NCBI GenBank assembly: GCA_002633025.1
Contig: NMRB01000174.1
Coordinates: 1-64,000, forward strand
Reading direction: 5' to 3'
DNA: 64,000 nucleotides
From: Notospermus geniculatus
Taxonomy: Eukaryota > Nemertea > Pilidiophora > Heteronemertea > Lineidae
In this document: piece by piece, positions 22,201-37,200 of the stretch
How positions within the stretch are numbered: position 1 is the stretch's first letter
Layout of the letters: the number at the start of each line of letters is the position of its first letter
Notes under the pieces: model-generated
Told to the model about the DNA's origin: nothing
Database searches by the model: none
Seen by the model: only the letters and a program-made list of their open reading frames with translations
Translations under genes and position numbers: made by a program

Positions 22201-25200
22201 GAGCACCCACCCCTCACAAGTGTGGATAGAGATACCCGCGCTGTCATAAGTGCAGACACCCACCCTCACGGGTGCGGATGAAGAGCACCCACCCCGTTAT
22301 AAGTGCGGCGGAGAGCACCCACGCTGGAACGATTTCAGGTGTTTCAGGTGGAGATCACTGGGTCATGAACTTGACGTCTAAAGTGTAATCCAATACAACT
22401 TCACTGAAACTTGACTCTGATTAAATTGAAAGACGAAGGAAATGTCGAAATTAAATAGAACTGGTAATATCCTGATTCCGTGATAGGATTATGACATTTT
22501 GAGTCCCCCAAGCTGAAATAATAGACAATTCTCATCTTCTCAACTTTAAAACAAGTAATTTAACACCAGTTCGGATGCAAGGGAAACTATTGTGATGACT
22601 TATTTCCTTCTGATGTCTGTTTTGATGTTCTGGTGCTTCACGAGGATCAAGGACGCTGTAGGGAATGGGGCATCAACAGTCCAAAAGGTGGCGTTGACCA
22701 GAAATGTTGCTGAAAGTCACAAGAGCATGTGCTACAAATAGCAGCAGTGAATCTGACTGCTACCTGGACTATTCATCGTATCCATGACGTAACTCCGACA
22801 GTGTCCGCCATTGCTGACGTCGCAAGGGTGGTGGGTAAATGACGCAAGGGTGGTGGGCAAATTTCATGGCTTTGCTGAAGAAGCTGGTGGGCAAAAAGAC
22901 GCAACGTCACAACGTCACCATGGTCACGTAGGCCTGGGCCTACGTCATGGATACGATGAATTCCCTCACACCAAGGACTGCCACTTACTGCAAGGACTGC
23001 TACATTACACCAAGGACTGCTTTGTTACATCAAGGACTGCTACATTATACCAAGGACTGCTACTTTACACCAAAGACTGCTACCTTACACCAAGGACTGC
23101 TACCTTACACCAAGGACTGCTACTTTACTGCAAGGACTGCTATGTTACTACAAGACTGCTATGTTACATCAAGGGCTGCTACCTTACAGCAAGGACTGCG
23201 GCCTTACAGCAACGACTGTTACCTTACAGCAACGACTGTTACCTTACAGCAATGACTGCTACCTTACTGCAAAGACAGCTACCTTACAGCAAGGACTGCT
23301 ACCTTACAGCAACGACTGCTATGTTACAGTAAGGACTGCTACCTTACAGGAAGGACTGCTACCTTACAGCAAGGACTGCTACCTTACAGCAAGGACTGCT
23401 AACTTACAGCAAGGACTGCTAACTTACAGCAAGGACTGCTACCTTACACCAAGGACTGCTACCTTTCAGCAAGGCCTGCTACCTTACAGGAAGGACTGCA
23501 ACCTGACACCAAGGAATGCTACTTAACAGTGGGGACTGCTACCCACTTACACCACCAGCAAAAAATTTCACACTGCCGCTGTTCTATCACGTTAAAGGAG
23601 ATGTGGTATTTCATTATCGAACTGTCCCCAACTGGATGGAAGAGATCATTCTAGCATGATAAATACATCATCATCTTGTGTAACGACCTTCATTATCTCA
23701 TCAAAATGCTTCATAAACTCGTAGCGTTATAAAGTAACGGCGTATGATGTCACTAAATCTATGACAACCTTCTAATATCTCAGCGAGTTTGTTGTTTGGA
23801 AAATTGCATCGTGCCGGTCTTAAATGTTGCTGCAGGAAATGCCAAAATGCTACATGATGTTTTTGACATTTTCAAGCCATATCCACCACCCAAACCCCAC
23901 TGAATGCACTGGCAGATGTCGAAAAAGATCTGTAATAGACTACACAATAAAGGGATGCCATAATACGGGAGAAGCAGATCAGAAGCTCAGACATGACATT
24001 TTTGGCAATGTCGCGTAGGCCTACACCACGCTCTGAGAAAATTCAGTGGGATGAATGAAAACACAGCCACAGGGAAAGGTTTGTTTCTTCTGAGAACATA
24101 CTGGATCAACTCCCAGGCAAGACAAGATGTTTCGGTCACATCTGGCACGCAAGAGAACTCAAGTTCTCCAATACAAGGAGAATCGAGTTTTTTGTAAGGA
24201 AGCGAGACGGCTTTCCAACAGGTGCATTGGTAACACTGGCTTCATCTCAGAGACTGTGGTCTGTTTCCTGGGACCAATAGACTCTTCGTAAACAACAAAG
24301 ACCTGTGCACTTCCGCCGAAACCTCAACCACAACCTCGATCTGAAGCTGAATGACGCGACGCAGACAGCCCACGACATTGACGTCAAAGACGCTGCGCCA
24401 GAGTTGATCATTGCTAAATCATGGATTGCGTCACGTCACCCGGTTTCAGATCGAGGTTCTGGTTGAGATTTCGGTGGAAGTGCAGAGCAGATCTGCAAAT
24501 TTGAGAATCGTCTATATTTCATGATGACATCGTAGGCTTTTTCCTAGGCCTGGTTTCTTCCTACATTACATGAGATATCTACAGAATCAAAGCCAAATTC
24601 ATCACGAGCAGTACTTTCTCTTTCTTCGAAGACTTTCCCGTGTTTTTGTCAGGTTAAACAACTGACCTTGGAGAAAATCGCCAGAAGCCTTAATTCCTCA
24701 ATTCTTCCACCACACAAAGAATATCAGTGAACTCTCCTGCACCCTCCGGCGTGATATTTGGTCAAACCTGGTATGATCAAACGTGATGAACACAGAAATC
24801 ACTACGCCAAATAACGTAAAGTGAGTTTGATCTCGGTGGAAAAAATGCAGAGTAGAGTGACACAAAGGATTTTTGTAGTGGACCCGCTGTCCAAATGGTC
24901 GCCCAGGGTTATCGTGCCAAAGTAGCGGTGTTCGTGGACAAAGTGGCTCGCTGTTCTCCCATTAGGTGGTCATTGTGTTAGCCGTGCTAATCAAGGAGGT
25001 AGACCTCCAGGGGGTTGTGCCATATCCCGGCTACTTAGCATGAGGTATTTCTCACAGCGCTACACAGCTCGGTTACCTTCAAAGACACCCAGATCCGCGA
25101 TGGCGATATCTGCAAAAATCTCCTTTGTTTAATTGAGTTTGATCTTATGTAGCAAAGAAAGATAGAGACGAATGTTTGGAAACATGTTATGTATGCTCCA

Positions 25201-28200
25201 GCGACTCTACAAGTTTAGATAACTAATCAACCAGGTATAGAAGATGAGCACCATTTTCTCTTTGTGTGTCTGTCACCACAAAGTGTATCACACAAGTTTT
25301 TGCCAACAATTGGCATCAAAGTAAAGATTCTCTGATCTACAAACAAAGGAAACATCCGTCAATGAGCATTTTTTCTCCTCGAGGGAAGGTTTTTTCTTTT
25401 TATCTTTTCTTCAAAAGGAAAAGGATATTGGTAAGAATCATTTTCAGGCCATGTTTCCTGCATCATTGACATCAATGAAATCGACACTATGAATGTAAAC
25501 ATTCACACATTGTCCCCAGAAATGGATGCTTTCTGTGTCGCTCCACTAGATGGCGACATAAATTTCAGGGTACCAGCTCGTATTGTGCTGAATTTATTGT
25601 CAAGAAATTTGTCACGGGCAACAACTGGGTCAGTGCATGATTGGGCCTTCATCCCACCCATCAAGTGATAAAATCCACTGCTCCCAACCCACACGTTCTC
25701 GGCTCAAATGATATAGAACACTAGCGATTTTTTGCAATGTGGGACATCACGGAGTGGAACATGTCAGAAGTCCCTTCCGTGTCTCGCAGCCGTTCCATGA
25801 ATTACAAAGTTAGCTTCGTTTTTGAAATCTATACGGAAAGTTTTACAGAAATTGACTTCGTCTACTTTGCTGCGTTGCCCATTATAGCACAAGTATTGAG
25901 TCATGCGATACCTCGGGCAAGTGAAAAACCATTAGAGGAGACCTCGCGGGCTTCTTCAAATAGAATCTCAGAAACAATGGGATTAACTTAGAGGAGTTGA
26001 AGAATTATTTGAGGGGAAAAATCACCTTCTGTTGGCGCTCGATAATTATCTCAAATTACGCTTCAATCATAATAACATTACGTGAACGGAAACGAGTTTA
26101 AATTTTTCAGAAATTGTTGCAAATACGATCGAGGTGTTTAAAATTTGATGGGATTTTCGCTCCGGTTTTGCAATCTTGTTATCTTATAGTGCAGTCGATG
26201 CCTGATGCCTGATCCAGGGCGAGAGATCGATTTTAAATGTCTCGCTTCGGTTGAAGATTGACTCAATCAGCTAACCCCTACAGGGTTTGAATACTGAGAG
26301 TAAAAGGGAACTGTTTTTGCCTTAGACCCCTTTCAAAGTCAGGGTGAAATGTACTCTGTGTGCACTTTGCACTGGATCATGAATGTACTTGTTGTCTGAT
26401 ACCCTTGATAGACTTTCTGAAGGGTTCATTAAGGCTGAGGGGGTGAAGGTCGTCCACTCTGAATCCTACCCCCTGGCCCCTATCCCACGACCCTTGATAA
26501 CTGGCTCCCTGACCCCTAAAGCCTACTCCTCATTACCTGTAACCCGTAACCCCTGACCCTTGCAGACAGCAGTCACCCTAGATACTGGGTACCCTGTTCC
26601 ATAGGATCAGACGACATTTACAACTTTTACATCCGTAAGGACGTGAAGAGCCACACGGTGATTTGAACCAGGGACCTACTGTTTCTTAGTCCAACGCTAT
26701 ACCACCTCAGCGTAAGTGACATGTCCCGCCAGCTGGGCTAGCAGGATGGTTAGGTTTTGTTACACATTGAATTTGTAGACAGTACAAGACCTCTATAATC
26801 ATAGGATTTCAGAGTACCAGTAAGACAAAATAATTTATTTCCAGTTGATGGTAAGTTTTTGTACAGTGCAGCCAGATTCTAAGTGCTGCTCATCACAATC
26901 TTAGCGTGGGCCTTCCTCAACCATGGCAGTTAAGACCATGAAATCCACGGTTGATGAAAAAATAGCGACAATTTAACGCGATTGTTGACACAAGAGTGAG
27001 TAAGTAATCTCCCCGATCCACAATGAGGCTGTAATTATAGCGTGTCGACGCACAGCAGCTGTAACGCTTCCAATTCAATAAGCGGCTGATTTTGGTCGCG
27101 TCGACCGATGACAGGGGTCATGATATTGATAGGACTATTGAAACACCTGGTCACGACTGACTCACACGATCAGACGATACACCATGTAATAACCATATCG
27201 AGGGTGACGCGTTCGTGACGAGATCTTTGTTTTATTGGAGAAATTAGCAGGTCTAAAAGCTTTGAGAGGATCTTATCTGACATACATCGGTAAATACCTG
27301 GTTCAGCTTGAGCTTTCAGCCAGGAGGGACATGTTCGCATGACAACATAACATATTGTAAGTTCAGTACAGGAGGCTGGTGTTAGCTGGGAGATTTTCTA
27401 CCAATATCCAACAGAGTATTTGTATTTGATATTTCTGTCACGGCTGAAGCCATAGCATTATTGGCCCTGGTAAGTACGGAAGAAGCCATCTCAAGGAGAA
27501 CACCTCCCTATCAAGGACACCAGTTTTCAGATTTCACACATGATATTTCCACATATTTTACCCCTGTAATCAGGACACCTTACTGCTAAGGACAGCATTT
27601 GTCAGTCACCTACGTAGGTGTCCTCAATAGAAATGTTTCACTGTAATGAACGCATCTCAGCAATCATTGAGAACCCATACAGTATCATGGGTAGGCACCC
27701 ATATAGTATCTGGGTAGGTACCCATATAGTATCTTGGTAGGCACCCATACAGTATCTGGGTAGGCACCCATACAGTATCTGGGTAGGTACCCATATAGTA
27801 TCTTGGTAGGCACCCATACAGTATCTGGGTAGGCAACCATACAGTATCTGGGTAGGTACCCATATAGTACCTGGGTAGGCACCCATATAGTATCTGGGTA
27901 GGTACCCATACAGTATCTGGGTAGGTACCCATATAGNCCCCCCCCCCCCCGCCACACCCAAACAGACACCACTCCGACACAAACAGCTACGTCAATATTC
28001 CAACGGGGTGCGAACACTTGCTGGCAAAGCTATGTACAAGTATCCATATTTTATATCCCCACGGCATGTCCATTGTCTAAGGAAATGAATTAATGGTTGC
28101 TGGTCTCGATGCAGGGCTCCGTAATGTCACAGAATACATTCAGATAAAATCTGCCGGCTTAGTGGTCCAGCAATTTGTGTCAAGGGGACGTGATTTATTC

Positions 28201-31200
28201 CGCGTGGCCATCATGCAAGCCATCAACACCAATCTATTTTTTCATGCGTATATTGTCCTGAAAAGATTTTTCTGCGCGTTTGCTTCCAGGGGAAATCATG
28301 TGTGGTGTAACGTTTGGCGGAAACTGGACCCAGCGGATCGCCACGGCACGAAGAAGCAAGTATATTTGGACTACATCCGCTGACAAACAAAACATTTTTT
28401 TCCTGCAGTGGAAGATGTCTTTTGGACAGGTTGGTATAAAGTGCAGGTTGCATGTGAAAGGGCCAAAGTATTCCTTCCCTGTGCTGTGCTAAACATACCC
28501 GCATCAGAGACCTCTATTGACAATGTTATTGAACTACTACTTATCAACCTCGTCCCACGTAGAGTAACTCTCGTTCCTAGGGTATCCACGTATGCATTGT
28601 ATTGTAACCAGCATCTTCAACGTTGGGGCACAAGGCAAAACTACGGTATTGGAGAATGATGCAATCACTGCCGGTGGCGCCGGCTGGCCACAAAAAGAGG
28701 CAATACCGTGACCGTTTAATGGGTGTTCAATGGTGAAGTTAAATATATTGCAAATGTTACTGCCTGCAGGTCAACCTGCATTTCTACCAACTGCTTTTGG
28801 ACAAAGTGCTGAACACAGTGGCATGTTACAACGTGGAGACTTTAGACAGCATTTGCTCCTCAATCTGCGTATATCGAACCTCAGTTAGACCAGAGAGTGC
28901 TTCAATGACATGTCACACGGAGAAATCACGTGGAATTACCCCCCAAACAAAGACGGGAGACGCATGAGTACCCAGGATGTGTAGAGTACTGTCACAACAT
29001 GTCTTCGCCAATTAGAGTTAAATGCTTTAAATATTCTTAATGAACTCTTGCCAGCCAAGCAGAAGTAAATTTCAATCATGCAATCGATGTGCCTTCAGAA
29101 GAAATTGCATTTCACCCTTTGTGATTGCGTTAGGGTCACGCTCTCGTACGAATCTCAGGAGGAGGACCGGGCCGTCGGTTTTCAACCCAACAAATCCCAA
29201 ACGTACGATCATTAGCGTGAAAATCACCGCTGAATGAAAATGACGAGTTCAGGATCAAAGGTGTTAAGGGCTGAGGGTATCATTGCAGGGGGTAAGAGCA
29301 TCGTTTGAGGTCCTAGGGGGTCCTGTTCATCCCTTTTATTCGGTCTCTTGTTGATGCATGCAAAATGGATAAGTGGGGATCTCAGGGGAAGGGACTAAAA
29401 CCCTCAAGCTGATACCGTGAGTCATCAGTGTGAACCCTCCTGAGCTGCTGAATGGTTAACCTCGGATTAGAACGCATTCGAAGGCATCAGAGAAGTTCCG
29501 GTGGTGGTCAGGGGTCTTTGGGACAAAAGTCACTCAATGAGTGTTATGGTGGAGTGAACTTGTTTACTAGACAGGTGGTCTAGCCTCGCTGGTAGATGAC
29601 TGACCATGGCTTTGGGATATTGAATGGGGGATGATCCCACAGCCACGGGGAAATGCAGAACACAGATTTCTGTCAACCCCTAAAATTTTCGGCCGATCTT
29701 TTGAAACTGGACAACATTATCCATGTCTGCAAGAGGAGCCTCAATAGCCTAGTGGTTATCACATCCACCCCGCAAGGGCAGGTCCCGGGTTCAAACCCCG
29801 GGCCATATGGGATTAATCATCCCTGGCTCTTCAGTCCTTTGCACGGGACAGTAAGATGTGGTGCTACCTCGTATCTTTGCAAGGTCAAGTAAAAGATCCC
29901 ATGCAAGTGAGGAGCATGAGTAGCTTGAGATGGCCTCTTCCGTACTTACCAGGGCCAATAATGCTATGGCTTGGCCCTGATGGAAAAATCTGATACAATA
30001 CAGTACCGGTACAAGTATCTGCAAGAATGACCTTCCGAAAGGTCACATGAGAGGTCACCTGGAAAGGTCACCAATGACATCAGCTGTACTACCATGTACA
30101 CATACATGTAGTGTAGAGTATAGCTATTCCTTCCATCAACCATCCCCCACTGATAAATGGAGATAATGCATTTTTCTATTGTCAGGAGGAAAATGTGCGT
30201 CTGCCTCGAGGGGGGAGTTAACACTCAATCGGAGATGACACTACAACAGACAAAGAGTAATCAACGAAGAAAATCGAAAAAATAATTGAAAAATATACGC
30301 AGACCGCTGGAGGCAGGGTTAATCCACCTCAAAGAGACTGGTTCTTAATCCTGAGTAAATTACATGGTCTGTTACACGTTGTGAACGGAGAGTTTGAACA
30401 ATTAGAACCATTTTAGATGATTCAAATTTGGCCTGAAGATACAAATGAGAACAAAGACTGTATGAAGAGTCCGACTTCAACTTTACATTGAGCTGGTTTG
30501 AAGTTGGAATCTGTCAGGAGCAGGAAATTGTCGTGGCGCTCCGGGCGTGTAACCAAGGGTTTCGTAAAAGTTTTGTCTGGGAACAATGCATCATGGGATA
30601 CCAGCTGTAATGCGCCTGACGTGGAATACGAGAAAGAAATCCATGACATAAGAGTCGTTTTGAGAGACGCAAAGTTTTTCTGTCATTTCTTACTTACATC
30701 ATCTGGAGACAATATATTCACAATTTGACGACGAAAAATTCCCATGGTGGTTTTTCTGCCGTCTGGATTGGTATCCCAGCATGCTCCAGTAATTACAATC
30801 CGAGAGCATTTGACGGCCCCAGAATTCCAAGCAGGCGCCACATCAATATGCAGATATTTCAATTCAATTTAATTTTATAAATGACTAAAATTCACTTCAT
30901 TTCTCATGNGCTCAAGAAATCATCAGTTATTCTTGACAAGAACCCAAGAAAATAACAACACATACTGTCCTCAGCAACACAGCGAGGAAGGTACCGTGGA
31001 CAATGATCTTTTTTTGGTCTCCAACGGCAACCTGTTGCTCCTTAGTTTATTGTACTCGCGAGTACATCTCGCCGGCGCCATCACAGGCAAAACATCAAAA
31101 CACAATACCACGAACTTTCTCATGATACTACTCTCTCGATAAGCTGTAGATGTTGACCATTAAGAATATTAAATCCCGGGGAGATATGTATGCAGACGTT

Positions 31201-34200
31201 TCTTTTCAGAAGATAACAAGTCCGCAATGAGGCCGACAAGTCTGCACTGTTTTTGCCATCAATAGACCAACATGGGTACAGATGATGTATTAGATTAGCA
31301 CTCGCATTATCGTCCAAGTAAACATGACATGAACTCATTGTTGTTCTCGATGGTGATGGGGTTCTTACAAGAAGTCCGCATTTTCAGACCAAATATATCT
31401 CAAAGCTGAATACCAGCTATTTTTCATTGGAAATTCAGCTGTGGTTTTTGGTTCAATATGTTTCATCTCGAAGAGGAAGATGTTGACGACAGGATGAGTG
31501 GCTTGTTGGTACGGAAGAGGATGAAATAGACAATGGGTCATATGAATAAAGACTAGCAAATGCTTTTACTTCAGATTTATACAACATTGGCTAGTGCATT
31601 TGTATTGCAAAATTCAAGTAAAAGAATTTACTAGTCTTTATTCCTATGACCCAATGACGCATAGGATGAATACAACTTGTACTGACACTGTCGTGACACT
31701 GCTCTGATGACATCCTCTCCATCTTGCACTGAATTAAGTTAAATTAGATCAGATACACATTTAGGAAATGGCCCTTCATTTCCTCGCTACCCCCTCGACA
31801 CTTCCACCCTCACCATCTCCCGTCCCTGCATACCAACGTCTGGCGACAGACATTACCTCCGCCATTCCTCATTACCCGCGTTCACCAATAACTAATAGAT
31901 TAATGCAGGCCAGTAATGGCTGCTTCGGGTTCAATTACCGCCAAGTTTCATGACATGCTACCTAAACCAAGTACCATCGATTTTTTGACATCGCGTCCCT
32001 ATCTGACTTATTTTTTCCAAATATCCGTCTTCCTGAATCAAGAGGTTGAAGAGTTTTTTCACGTCTTTCATCGATGGGTTGAACTAGCTCCGTATTTAGT
32101 CCCCGCAGACATTTTCTGATGCAAGTGCAGTCGACTTCTCCTGGTTTGAGCAGATGGCATCTGCTGGTTTGGGCAGACGGCATCTCCTGGTTTGAGCAGA
32201 CGGCATCTCCTGGTTTGAGCAGACGGCATCTCCTGGTTTGAGCGGATGACATCTCCTGGTTTGAGCGGAGGGCATCTCTTGGTTTGAGCGGATGACATCT
32301 TCTGGTTTGAGCAGACGACATCTCCTGATTTGAGCAGACGGCATCTTGTGATTCTTGTGATCTGAACAGATGACACCAACTGTGACGCAAACACTCCACT
32401 GCGTGCTTGGCCTCCATCCCATGGTATTCACTTTTACAAGAGAAAGGCCATGAAGCCAACATGCCCTTTTATTCGACACCCACAAAAGTGCATACCCAGA
32501 CCCACAACAGCGTAATTATATCAACATCGGTAAAAACATGAAATGAGATAAAACGCGGGACTCCATCCGTTGTTTTGATGCGTCTCACAACCCGCTGAGA
32601 ACCATCCAGATGTCGTGGAATCATCGTTACACAAACATGCAATGCCGGGGATGAGATGTTTGGTCGTTTTGCTGATGGCATGTGCGGTGTTTGAGCAGAA
32701 TGCATGAAATCGGTGCAGGTCGCTTTCAACATGAATTCCATCGGAGATTATATCATTTGCTTGAGATGAGTTCTTGATTGACCCTCTGTTGACCATTTTA
32801 TGTAACACAGGGTGTTCCAGAAAAACAGACCGTCATGTGTCAACCGACGGACATCAAAACCATGGTCCATGAGTGTTATGTTGGCTTGGGTGGCCCACCA
32901 TCGCATCCGAGGCAACCACATGAGTAGTTTGATCGAGTATGGATAGGTGGCAGCATCACTGCTGCTACAAGGTGAATCAAAAAATTGTATCTTGCACAGT
33001 CGCCATGACTGGTGGTCTTCACCCAGAGCCAGTTGGTCGTCAGCCATGAAGTGGGTTAATAGACCTACTTTGCGTTGCCTGGTCAAAATGACCAATTTTT
33101 CAATTTTCATAGCATGAAGACCTTGTTTTATTCTGCCCATATCAGTGAAAGAATCAGACAATTTTTTTGCTAAAGTACAAGATTTCTCATTATTTCATTC
33201 CATTGTAGCATAACAAAGAATATCATCATTTAGAAAAAAGTTTAATACACCGGCTAAATTAAGTAAAGCTAGTCATTTTCAGTCACAAATACTGGGATAT
33301 CTATTGCCACCGCCCCATAATTGGTCATAATTATGCACAAAGGATAGACGCCTTTGATTTCATTGGGGTTGGTTCAGACTTATTTTATTCTTGATGGCGC
33401 CAACTTGACTTGCCAGGTGTTGTTTAGTTGCACGTATCCGAGGTGGAACCACACCCAGAACGAGTTTAATTCACACTTTTTATGTCAATTTTCTCCACTG
33501 ATGTTTGGTTGTAATTTGAAACAGAACTCAAAGTCTCAAGTTAAATAATCAATAAAAATATTCTTTCACAGCGGCAGATGTTTTGTGTCAATTTCAAGAG
33601 AAATTGAACACAGCGATACGCAGATCGCGAACGACCGCATACGTTTGACATGAAAGTCAAATTCCACAAGTTAGAATGAAATAAATTCGACTTCAAAAAC
33701 GGAATCTGATACTTCGTCACTCTGGTGAACACGTACCTCCAACTCACTTAAGGACAAAGGCCGAAAAAAACATTTTGTCGCCTCAAGTATTTGAACAGTT
33801 TAAACAATGTTTTTGAATCAATAATTTGTTTTTAACATTGACTCGGCGTCTGTTTACTTTCTATCGATCGAACATTTTTGTGGCGATGAAACCAACAATT
33901 CATCATCCATTTTGAAATAAGACAACACAGTTTAGAGGTTGAATTATATCATAATATATTAATCAACCATTCGCGACCGTTTATTGTACCAGGAAAATGA
34001 TCAACTGGAGAATAGCAAACATTTGTAATGCTTTAGAAATTGAATGTTCTGGAAAAATTCCATTTTTCTGAAAAGTGTCTGAATGTGAAATTGTGTCATG
34101 CCACCAAAACATCTTCTGAAAAGCTTTCAGGTGATCATCAATGTTGAGGAGGATGAATTATGTTCAAAATTTCACGGGATTTTTCAGAGGTATTTCAAAT

Positions 34201-37200
34201 CCCTTACCTTTAAAGGTATTTCAATTCCCTACCTTTAAAGGTATTTCAAAATCCCTTACCTTTAAAGATCAAGGATACTTCTCTGACAAATGCTATCTAT
34301 ATGACGAGGCAGGGGCTAAATCTAACATCAAAGCAACAGATAATTAGTTTTATAATAAACCAAAAGATGTCACCCACAGCATTTTTGAAATATAAATGAC
34401 ATTTAAATGTCTGAAAACTGACAGTGTCGGGCGAAACCGGACAAGATTTGAAAGGTTTCACAGGGAGTACACACGACATTTATAACCAAGATCAAAGCTA
34501 TGGATTTCAACGCAAATCAAAATCTCCCACTTTTGCCAGATTTTATTTTTTCAAACAAACCTTTGTAAAATATTCTCAGATGAATCAGACAGGTAGGCGT
34601 TCGAACGGATAACGATTGGCTAATCATGCCAACCTTTACATTTTATCCACCGGTAGAATTGCAAGGGTATCACCCGGCATTAACAGCAAGCGACCCTGGT
34701 AACGTTCAGGAGATACAGACTCGGCAACTCAATACGGAACCTGGAGAAAAATCCATCAACAAACTTCGTATCCGACGGCGAGCATCAGTGTAATGGCCAC
34801 TTTGGAAATCTTCAGGGAGGAAGGACGGCTCTGATGGCACGCTCAGTTGGGTCGGCGAGAAAAAATGACCGGGTTTTTGCCACAGGGGGCGAACCAGAAG
34901 AGGTCTGCTGACAGATGATTGGTCAGTTGGTGAGGCGACTAAGATTCACCCACGGGCCTCTAAGGTCATTTTATTTGTGACAAGAACTTGGGAAATATCA
35001 AGTGGCGCAAGAGTTGTGCCCTGGTTGTCGTGGAAGTGTATTTGTCTGGTTCACGAATCCAGGCTAGGGGGGAATGGGGGGGGGGCAGTGGTCTGAGACA
35101 GCTGAGCAGATCGCTAGACAGGAATGAGGACACCAAAACAGACCTCGACCGTGATCGCCATCAAGCTGCCAAGTTTGCCAACTACAACTATCGCTAGCCT
35201 CATCAACAACAGATCTTCACAACCCACCACATCAAAATGTCCTAAATCATTCCATTTCACACCCAATACACCTTATTATATCACTAATACCACACTCTTT
35301 GCTGCTATTACCGACAGAAATCACGCTGCAGTCCGATGAGATCCTTGATTGCTCGTTAGGTGAAGGAATCTTTGATAATTAGGCAGGGAATTAATGAACC
35401 ATACGGGATGTTGTCCTGATTGCAACGATGCCATATTTGGCACTGCCATCTCGGTTCATGTTTTTATTGTGATCGCATTGTTAGGACTTCGCGGCCGCAG
35501 TTTTTGTTTATTTCTTTTGAACCATCAAATTTCTTCGCAAAGACGTCAACTTGGTTGACTGAGTAGCCAATCAAATTGTTGCTCCTATCCAGTGATCGTC
35601 AGGAGCATTTGTGGCATTAGTTTTTAAGCTTTTCAGCAAATTCAGATCCGAATGCCCCCATACAACGACATTGGATCATTCCACATAATATACGAGCCCA
35701 TCCATCGTGATATCCAGGGGGTGATGGATGGTGGGCACATCCCTGATGATCCTCGTTGATGAACCCCGATCGTGACTTCCGCACACAGGAAGTGATTTGT
35801 CATACAGAACGACGGCAGGAGATACAGCGTCGTTGGAAACGTTTGTGGGATTATAGCGATGTCTTAACCCTATCGTTGCAAACAAAGCCAGGCGAAACGA
35901 GACATCCGTACAAGTTTCATCCAATTTCTCCACGTCATTTCAAGAAGGCACAGCCACAGAACGGCATCTTCTCTTGAATCACAACGAAAAAGACAGCAAT
36001 TTTTTTGAAAACTAAATCAATATGGTATTTTGCAATGTGATGCAGGGGGAAACCAGAGCCAGCTGAGACATAGGGTAAAGAAAGTGTCCTTCCTGATCAC
36101 TCTATCACACAGATAGGATTTGAACCCAACCCAAGATGTGACGAGTGTTGATGTTTTCACTCCACCAATCTGACTGCTCACCTGATTTCTTCGCTGTTTT
36201 CATTTCAACGCTGCGTTCAGACACCGAGGGTTAACGACCCACCTGTTCCAAGGTAAGCATGATTGAATAACGCACTGATGAGAACCAAATCCTGCCAACT
36301 TACGCCCAAAACTCATCAAACAATATCAACGCCTGACTCATATTTCCGCCATTTTTTTAATCGAATGCTGTCGACGAAGGTTCGTTACTTTCATACCTGA
36401 CACGACGGCGCATGACCTGTCTTTCGTCGTGCATCATTACGCCGAGTAAAGCGTATCACGGTTTTGATCATTTTTCCTATCGTACTTTACAATTTTTTCT
36501 ATAAGACGGAAATGGTGTCGTCGATAAGGTTATTAATCAAGAGATGGATTATGAAGCCTCGGGGAGATTCCTGTGTCATATCGCGAGACGGCGTTACGCC
36601 CGTCAAAGGAAGTGATCATATCCCACAATCCTATCACCTGTAACCAACCTGGGGCCCAGGGATGAAAATTAAACATAAATGACACGCCAAGATCTGCTTT
36701 GATTTCACCAGGATCAAAGCTTTGAAGGCTTAAACGCGTCAGCAGCGTCGAAAAAAACTTTCCCTCAAATATCATCCTGAAATTTATTAGATAATTCAAA
36801 GGATGACATTTGGAGTTTTTAACCAACTACAAAAGATCACATAAATACAGGGTTGGAGCTACCATTACTTTTTTTAGCCAAAGTAAAGAAAATCCCTATT
36901 GTTCACATTACTGAACAATAGGCTTTTCTTTACTTTGGCTAAAAGAAGACAATGGTAGCTCCAACACTGAAATAGATTCTGGAGGTAAAAAGTGGGGAGT
37001 GTGGTGGGGTAGTGGTAAGAGTGACACACTCTTATCTGAGAGGCTACAGGTTCAATTCTCAGTTGTGTTGCCATTATGAACCCTCTTGATTTGAAAGGAT
37101 CAAGTGATGCGCTGAATGACCTGCTAATTCAATTCCCTAGAAAAGTTTCTTGGGTGACTACCGGTAGGTAATAAGTGTATGTCAGGGGCAGATCCAGGAT

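Noticed and set aside
22811-23526. Open frames of 102-173 residues in three plus-strand frames
   Set aside because: They are translations of the 20-bp minisatellite; a non-multiple-of-3 period keeps all frames open and gives the same 20-residue repeat.
22965-23545. CRISPR-like array
   Set aside because: Units are contiguous with no unique spacers, and the DNA is from an animal nucleus. The same holds for the arrays at 27.7, 32.1, 38.8, 43.6 and 61.9 kb.
32748-33161. 137-residue minus-strand frame
   Set aside because: Composition is unlike a protein domain I recognise and no splice partners were seen. A gggtgttccagaaa motif at 32.81 kb hinted at a transposon end, but no matching end was found.
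35676-35977. Overlapping plus and minus frames near 35.7-36.0 kb
   Set aside because: Neither has recognisable motifs, and both are within chance length for this composition.
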